Positions 59,424-64,000 of a DNA stretch of 64,000 nucleotides are shown piece by piece; the stretch's first letter is position 1; each line of letters opens with the position of its first letter. Made by a program: the position numbers and the translations under genes. Source of the DNA: Caenorhabditis elegans (taxonomy: Eukaryota; Nematoda; Chromadorea; Rhabditida; Rhabditidae). The stretch covers positions 4,588,001 through 4,652,000 of the forward strand of contig NC_003279.8 of the NCBI RefSeq assembly GCF_000002985.6, given 5' to 3'. Below the pieces are notes generated by a model. That model did not search any database, had not been told where the DNA came from, and saw only the letters and a program-made list of their open reading frames with translations.

Positions 59424-60119
59424 ATGCTGTCTTCTACATCAACATTCTTTCCTCTCGTGAAAATCGACTACAAGCGAATGGAATTATTGCGGAAAGCGGC
59501 ACAGATGAAAAATTTCCGTGTAAATGAGGATACGCTGAGAAAATTGAACGACGTTGAAACAGTTGGTATGTGTTTTACAATAATATGTTTTGTTAAATAA
59601 TTGAGTTTTCAGGTGAGATAATTTCCACAACACCGTCGACATCGTCAGTTGAATCATCAGGATTTCGAAGAAATGCGAAAAGAAAAATGGACGATGATTC
59701 GAACACCAGTATGTTTTCAGAAGAACAATGCTCTCATTGTGGATGCCGAATGCTTCGAGTTGTTGATCCAGGACGTCCCGATCGTATGATGGTTCTGGAG
59801 TGTATGCGCTCAAATTGTCTGGCATCTGTGAAACTTACTGATCTTCCAGTTGGGACGGTCATTGGAAAGGAAATTAGTTTGGTAAGTTGATAATTTATTT
59901 TGAAATTAAAAACAATCATTTTATTTTCAGACTCCGAAATCCGCCTACAACACTCTAGCTCGCTACTATCCCAAAAACCGTTACACTCCGGAATTGGATT
60001 CATTCGATCAGGAACAACATGGAAAGCGTAAAGCGAATGTCAAGATTTTTGAGTCATCTGCAAGAGGAATATTCATTGATGTTCCAGGACAAGACACCAA
60101 AGCTCGCTTTGTGGCATAA
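59424..60119 (+). CDS. conserved-looking Cys-containing protein of unknown function
   Basis: Three exons, 59424-59565, 59613-59881 and 59931-60119, give 199 residues. The N-terminus (KIDYKRMELLRKAAQMKNFRV) looks helical and basic. A Ser/Thr-rich linker and an NLS-like word (RRNAKRKMDDD) follow. Residues about 85-112 hold four Cys in the order CSHCGCRM...LECMRSNC, possibly a small zinc-binding ribbon. The C-terminal part (AYNTLARYYPKNRYTPELDSF, KRKANVKIF) is basic. A nuclear, nucleic-acid-linked role is a guess only; I do not recognise the family. It diverges from rpl-4 (466 bp between starts) and converges with the transporter gene. Confidence 0.8.
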
Positions 60120-60439
60120 TTTTAATATTAATCGTTAAATTACTAGTAATATGCCGGGTTGATCACAAAACCAAAAAGCCAACGCTGTATTAATTTTCAC
60201 TTCCGATTTACTGAACGATCTGAATTGTCTGATAAATATCAAGTTTATAAAAGTAACATAAAACGATATTTCTTCAAACATTTATTTTTCCCGAATTTAA
60301 TACAGTGCAAAAAAAATTAAATATGACTAGTTGATCAGAGGGGAGTGTGTCACAACCTTCGAATGCCTATAAAGCGACCAGTAGAACAAGAGAAAATAGA
60401 GATTCTGAGAGAGTTTAAACAATGTTTCTAAGAGAGATG

Positions 60440-62702
60440 CTACTCGTCCGATAGACTATCCATAAGATGTTCATTGTCCGGCGATAATGATTCCACTTTT
60501 CGTACTCGTTTTGAAAGCCCTTTTCGTATTGAAGTTGACGGATTTTGTGCATATGCAGCGCCAACGAATGCCACGAGGATCGGAATCGATGCAATAACTT
60601 GTGCCAGTGTTGGAGCTTTGCTTCGAATCACTGTATCGGCGAGGAATGACAGAGGAATGCTTACAGTCATTGATAGGCAGGTGGTGAGAGAATCACACAT
60701 TCCAGCGGCAAGAAGCCAAAGGTAATCAGCGACAATTGTTCCTGAAATTAAAAAAAAAATTAATATTAAAAATACTCATTAATACAATAAATCTCACCAA
60801 TGAGCGCAGAAAATAAAATTGACGAGAACTGTGTAGCATTTGGAAGTGGATGTAATGGTTCTACACCAAATCTATCCAACAAATTTAATGTAGGTGTTCC
60901 AAGAACCAAAGCGATGACTCCGATTGCTCCAAACATCAAATTAATATCCAGTTTTCCATATTTTTCCTCAAAATGGCCAAATGCAAAAAGATAAACTGCA
61001 TAAGCAAGAGCAGACATCTGAGCAAAAAGTGCTCCAAGAAATGATGGAATATAATGAGAAACGATAAGAACACCGGCAATGTTGATGGCCACTAGGAGAC
61101 ACTGAAAATGAAAAATTGTTGTGACAAGTTGTGAAAAGCACGTCTAGATTTTAATTTCTAGAAAAATAATCTAAATACCTTATACGCCGAAAACCGATTG
61201 TTAGTACTAGGAAAGCATATGGCGAAGGCTAAAACAAAGACAGACGATGAACTGGAAACGAGATTGAGACTGGAGACAGACGTGAACGCCAATGCTGCTT
61301 GATATGTGAACGAGCAGAGCAACCACTGCAATTGTACTAGGTTAACTCTACGAAAAATATCACAGAAATTTATTTTTCTCCAACTTTTCCTATACAAATG
61401 GGGGCCTTTTTTTAATGGGGCTGTCTTTTTTTGTTGTTTTTTTAAACCAAAAACCGAAAAAAAAAATTTTAGGGAAGCGAAAACACGATATTTTTAGGTT
61501 ATTGAGGAAATAAAATTCTCGATTTTTTGTTTGAAAAATATAACAAAAATTCTAGTCTTTTTGTTTTTTTGACTAACTTTTTTGACTTTACAGTCCTAAA
61601 GGAAACTTACCAATGGAGCAAAAAAGAACAGAGTATATTTGACATGTCGTGATAAATACAATTGACATTCGATAGTTGGGTGACGATATGGTAGACGAGC
61701 TTTTCGTTGATCTTCTGCATTTGATGCAGGCATTCGACGAATCTGAACTTTTCGTTGAATTTTAGAAAAAAAATTATGCTTGAAATTTTATTTGGAAAAT
61801 TTCTAAATATTGTTAACAAAATTGGATTTTTTAAAAAGATTTTCGAGGTTAATTTTGAATTTTTCGTTTTTTTTTCACTAACTATTTTTTTTGGAAAACG
61901 AAAAAATTTCTCGCCAAAAACACGAAAAACTTTTTAAAAAATTCCATTTTTGAAGAAAAATGTAAAAATTTTTCTTGTTTCGAAAAGTGTAATTTACAGG
62001 AAATTTGGTGCAAAAATTAAAAAAAAATCGCAAAATTGGACGGAGATTAATTCGGGAATTCGAATCTGTGGGAACGGAAATTCCAAACAATACAATTAAC
62101 AAATTTGGAATTTTCGACCCCGGGGACCCGAATTCTTCAATCAAACTCAGCCGAATTGTGCGCTTTTTCGACTTTTTTCACCAAATTTTCTTTGTTTTTT
62201 TAAAAGTATATTTGGGTCACTAGGACCAATTTAAAGTAATATATAAACCTCTCTTCTCTCCGCAAATCGTATTTTTCTTTGCCTTTTCTCTCCGTCTACA
62301 ATCACTGATTCTACATCAGAATCCACATCGGTAACTGATTCATAGCCTTCAAGCGCCAACGATTCACAGCTGATTTCATAATTTTCAGAATCGATGCTAT
62401 TTTCAGTAATTAGAATTTTGTAGGAATTATGATCATCTTTCGCTTCAAAGAATAAATATCGTATCATATAAATTATTAATGTGCATGATTTTACATATAC
62501 AGTGAAGAATGGCCTCCGGAACTCTTCGTCGACGAATATAAACTGGAAAAAAAATTAGATAGTTATTTAATTGAAATTGTAGTGAAATTACCCTCGTGAG
62601 TTCTGATGAAAGGACCCATAAAACATTGACAATTAGAAGAAGGCAAATTCCAACAGTTTTACTGTCAAGACATCCGGTTGATTCGCGATTCGTAGCGCTC
62701 AT
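60440..62702 (-). CDS. SLC35F5-like transporter (drug/metabolite transporter superfamily)
   Basis: Six exons, 62592-62702, 62249-62542, 61611-61742, 61179-61325, 60798-61101 and 60440-60741, give 429 residues. About ten hydrophobic segments are visible. Family words match SLC35F5: ICLLLIVNVLWVLSSELTR, a hydrophilic acidic loop with RKIRFAERREIRRMP, WLLCSFTYQAALAFTSVSSLNLVSSSSSVFVLAFA, LLVAINIAGVLIVSHY, IGTIVADYLWLLAAGMC and CLSMTVSIPLSFLADTVI. It is probably a transporter of an inner membrane system; the substrate is unknown. The exon 4 acceptor was taken at attgcag (61326-61328) because an earlier one breaks the frame. The C-terminal tail is acidic (SPDNEHLMDSLSDE). Confidence 0.9.
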
Positions 62703-64000
62703 CCAATCGACTCAGACGGCCTTTTTTCAATTAAAAATCCAACAATTTTGCTTTCAACTCCACAGAAAATCTAAAAATGAATTTGTTTGATTGAGAAAAA
62801 AAGATTCAAAACGAAGAGATCAAAGTGCGCTCTAGTGAGAAAAGTTGGAAGAGGGAGTTTGAAAAACGTGAAAAAGAAGAAATTTGTTTCGTCGATTATT
62901 TGAAATTTTATTTCAAAAAAACGTTTTTACGGTGTGAGTTTCCAAAATCTGTCATTTTCAGAAATATAAACTCGTCACAAAAGCGTCAATAATAAAAGAA
63001 ATTTCGCAATAAAGCGGTGGAAAGGTTAAAACGGCCGAGTTATCGCACGAGGAAAAGTGAAAGTTCTGGAAAAATGGGTAAAAACTGCACGTATTTTCCT
63101 CCTATTTTTTCGACCAACTGATTGATTTTTGATTCTCTTTCAACGTGTGTATGTGTGTGGACCACTTGTCCACATCCCACCCGCGCTTCGAGACAGCTGA
63201 ACAAGTCGGCGAACGGGGTGGAAAAAGATAAGAAAATGAAAAATAAAAGTGTAAAACTTTTCCAAGAGATGTTTATTCCGTAACGTCGATGACCAATAAA
63301 AATAGTGTAAGAGATAAATTGTAGTTTTTTCTTAAAGATCTTATAAATAAAACAGATTTTAGCTGAAAGATGAAGTATACAGGAAAAATGGTTAAAAAAC
63401 CTCAAAATTGTGTAAGAAGTGGCTAATCAATGGGTTAACCGTGAATCCGCGGATTTTTCATGAATTATGATTTTCAGACAAGAAATTGATCAAAAAAATG
63501 CATATAAAATCAAGAGAATTGCAAAAGAAAAACACCAAAAATTTAATTATTTAATTATCCGAGAGGAGTACACGGATGTGCACTGGGGCACGCCTTTGCG
63601 CGGAAATTCAATTTTCAATTTATTCATTTTTCAATCAATATGAGAGTTCGGATTTGAAAAACTAATTCCACGTGTAATTTCAAATTTTCAATACAAGAGT
63701 TTGCAGTAATTTTAGGTGAAAATACAAAATTATAGTTTTCAAGTTTTCTAAAAATTCACATTTGAAAAAAATGACGAAAAAATGACGAAAAAGCTTGTGC
63801 AAATTTGGCTCCTTGTGTGTGTGTGTGTGTGTGGAAGGTGCGTATGAAATAGCACTCTAGTCACGAGAGACACAGATAATGAGTGGGGAGAAAGCCGAGG
63901 AATATAGTGGGGCAAAAGACGGCAAAAGAAGTGAAAAGGGGAAGTGTAGTGTGGCGGCGGAAAGAGGACAGTGGAATTGGAATAAACAGGGTTTTTGTAA
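62703..64000. other. non-coding right end, promoter-like
   Basis: I see no gene. The left part should be the promoter of the SLC35F5-like gene. A (TG)n microsatellite lies at 63814-63833, next to purine-rich sequence (63870-63990: gagtggggagaaagccgagg, gtgtagtgtggcggcgg). This could be the upstream region of a gene beyond the window. A patch near 63120-63220 (gtgtgtggaccacttgtccacatcccacccgcgcttcgag) is less AT-rich. Confidence 0.45.
63814..63833 (+). repeat. (TG)n microsatellite
   Basis: About ten uninterrupted TG units, likely polymorphic in length. Confidence 0.9.

Noticed and set aside
1..64000. CRISPR arrays, bacterial operons, rRNA or tRNA genes
   Set aside because: No regularly spaced repeats, ribosome binding sites or conserved RNA cores were found; all gene structure is spliced and nematode-like.

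Overview
The window looks like nematode nuclear DNA, almost certainly Caenorhabditis elegans. I recall the chromosome I cosmids D1007, C44E4 and B0041 with this gene content, but that is memory and was not searched. The signs are AT-rich sequence, many introns of about 45-80 bp, TTTCAG acceptors, trans-splice acceptors 6-15 nt before start codons, convergent 3' ends about 100-300 bp apart, and many copies of one palindromic repeat. Gene models below were joined by hand; every multi-exon join stays in frame except where stated.

Layout. 1-1.9 kb: a small multi-pass membrane protein (+) and a single-exon Cys-rich secreted peptide precursor (-). 1.9-10.3 kb: gene-poor and repeat-rich. 10.3-14.6 kb (-): nrd-1, a SCAF4/SCAF8-type protein binding the RNA polymerase II tail. 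15.2-22.1 kb (+): a likely three-gene operon of an ELL-associated factor (EAF), an RPA2-like OB-fold protein and a NUDCD1/CML66 homologue. One NUDCD1 intron holds a frameshifted retrotransposon Gag-like gene. 22.3-45.3 kb (-): a 22-exon UBR4-type giant N-recognin E3 ligase of about 4193 residues.

46.1-47.4 kb (+): the La RNA chaperone with an RGG tail. 47.8-55.3 kb (-): acyl-CoA-binding protein (acbp-1), a mitochondrial-type aspartate aminotransferase and a RanBP2-type zinc-finger protein. 56.7-57.6 kb (+): a LYSMD1/2-like LysM protein. 57.7-59.0 kb (-): ribosomal protein L4 (rpl-4). 59.4-60.1 kb (+): an unrecognised Cys-rich nuclear-looking protein. 60.4-62.7 kb (-): an SLC35F5-like transporter. 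62.7-64 kb: non-coding.

Most genes are housekeeping, with a clear gene-expression theme: nrd-1, EAF, La, RPL-4 and the RPA-like protein. The least ordinary items are the Cys-rich peptide gene, the intron-nested Gag-derived gene, a GC-AG intron, a tiny in-frame intron inside a LysM domain, and several long hairpin-forming repeats. I see no clearly undescribed system; the peptide gene and the nested Gag gene best deserve follow-up.
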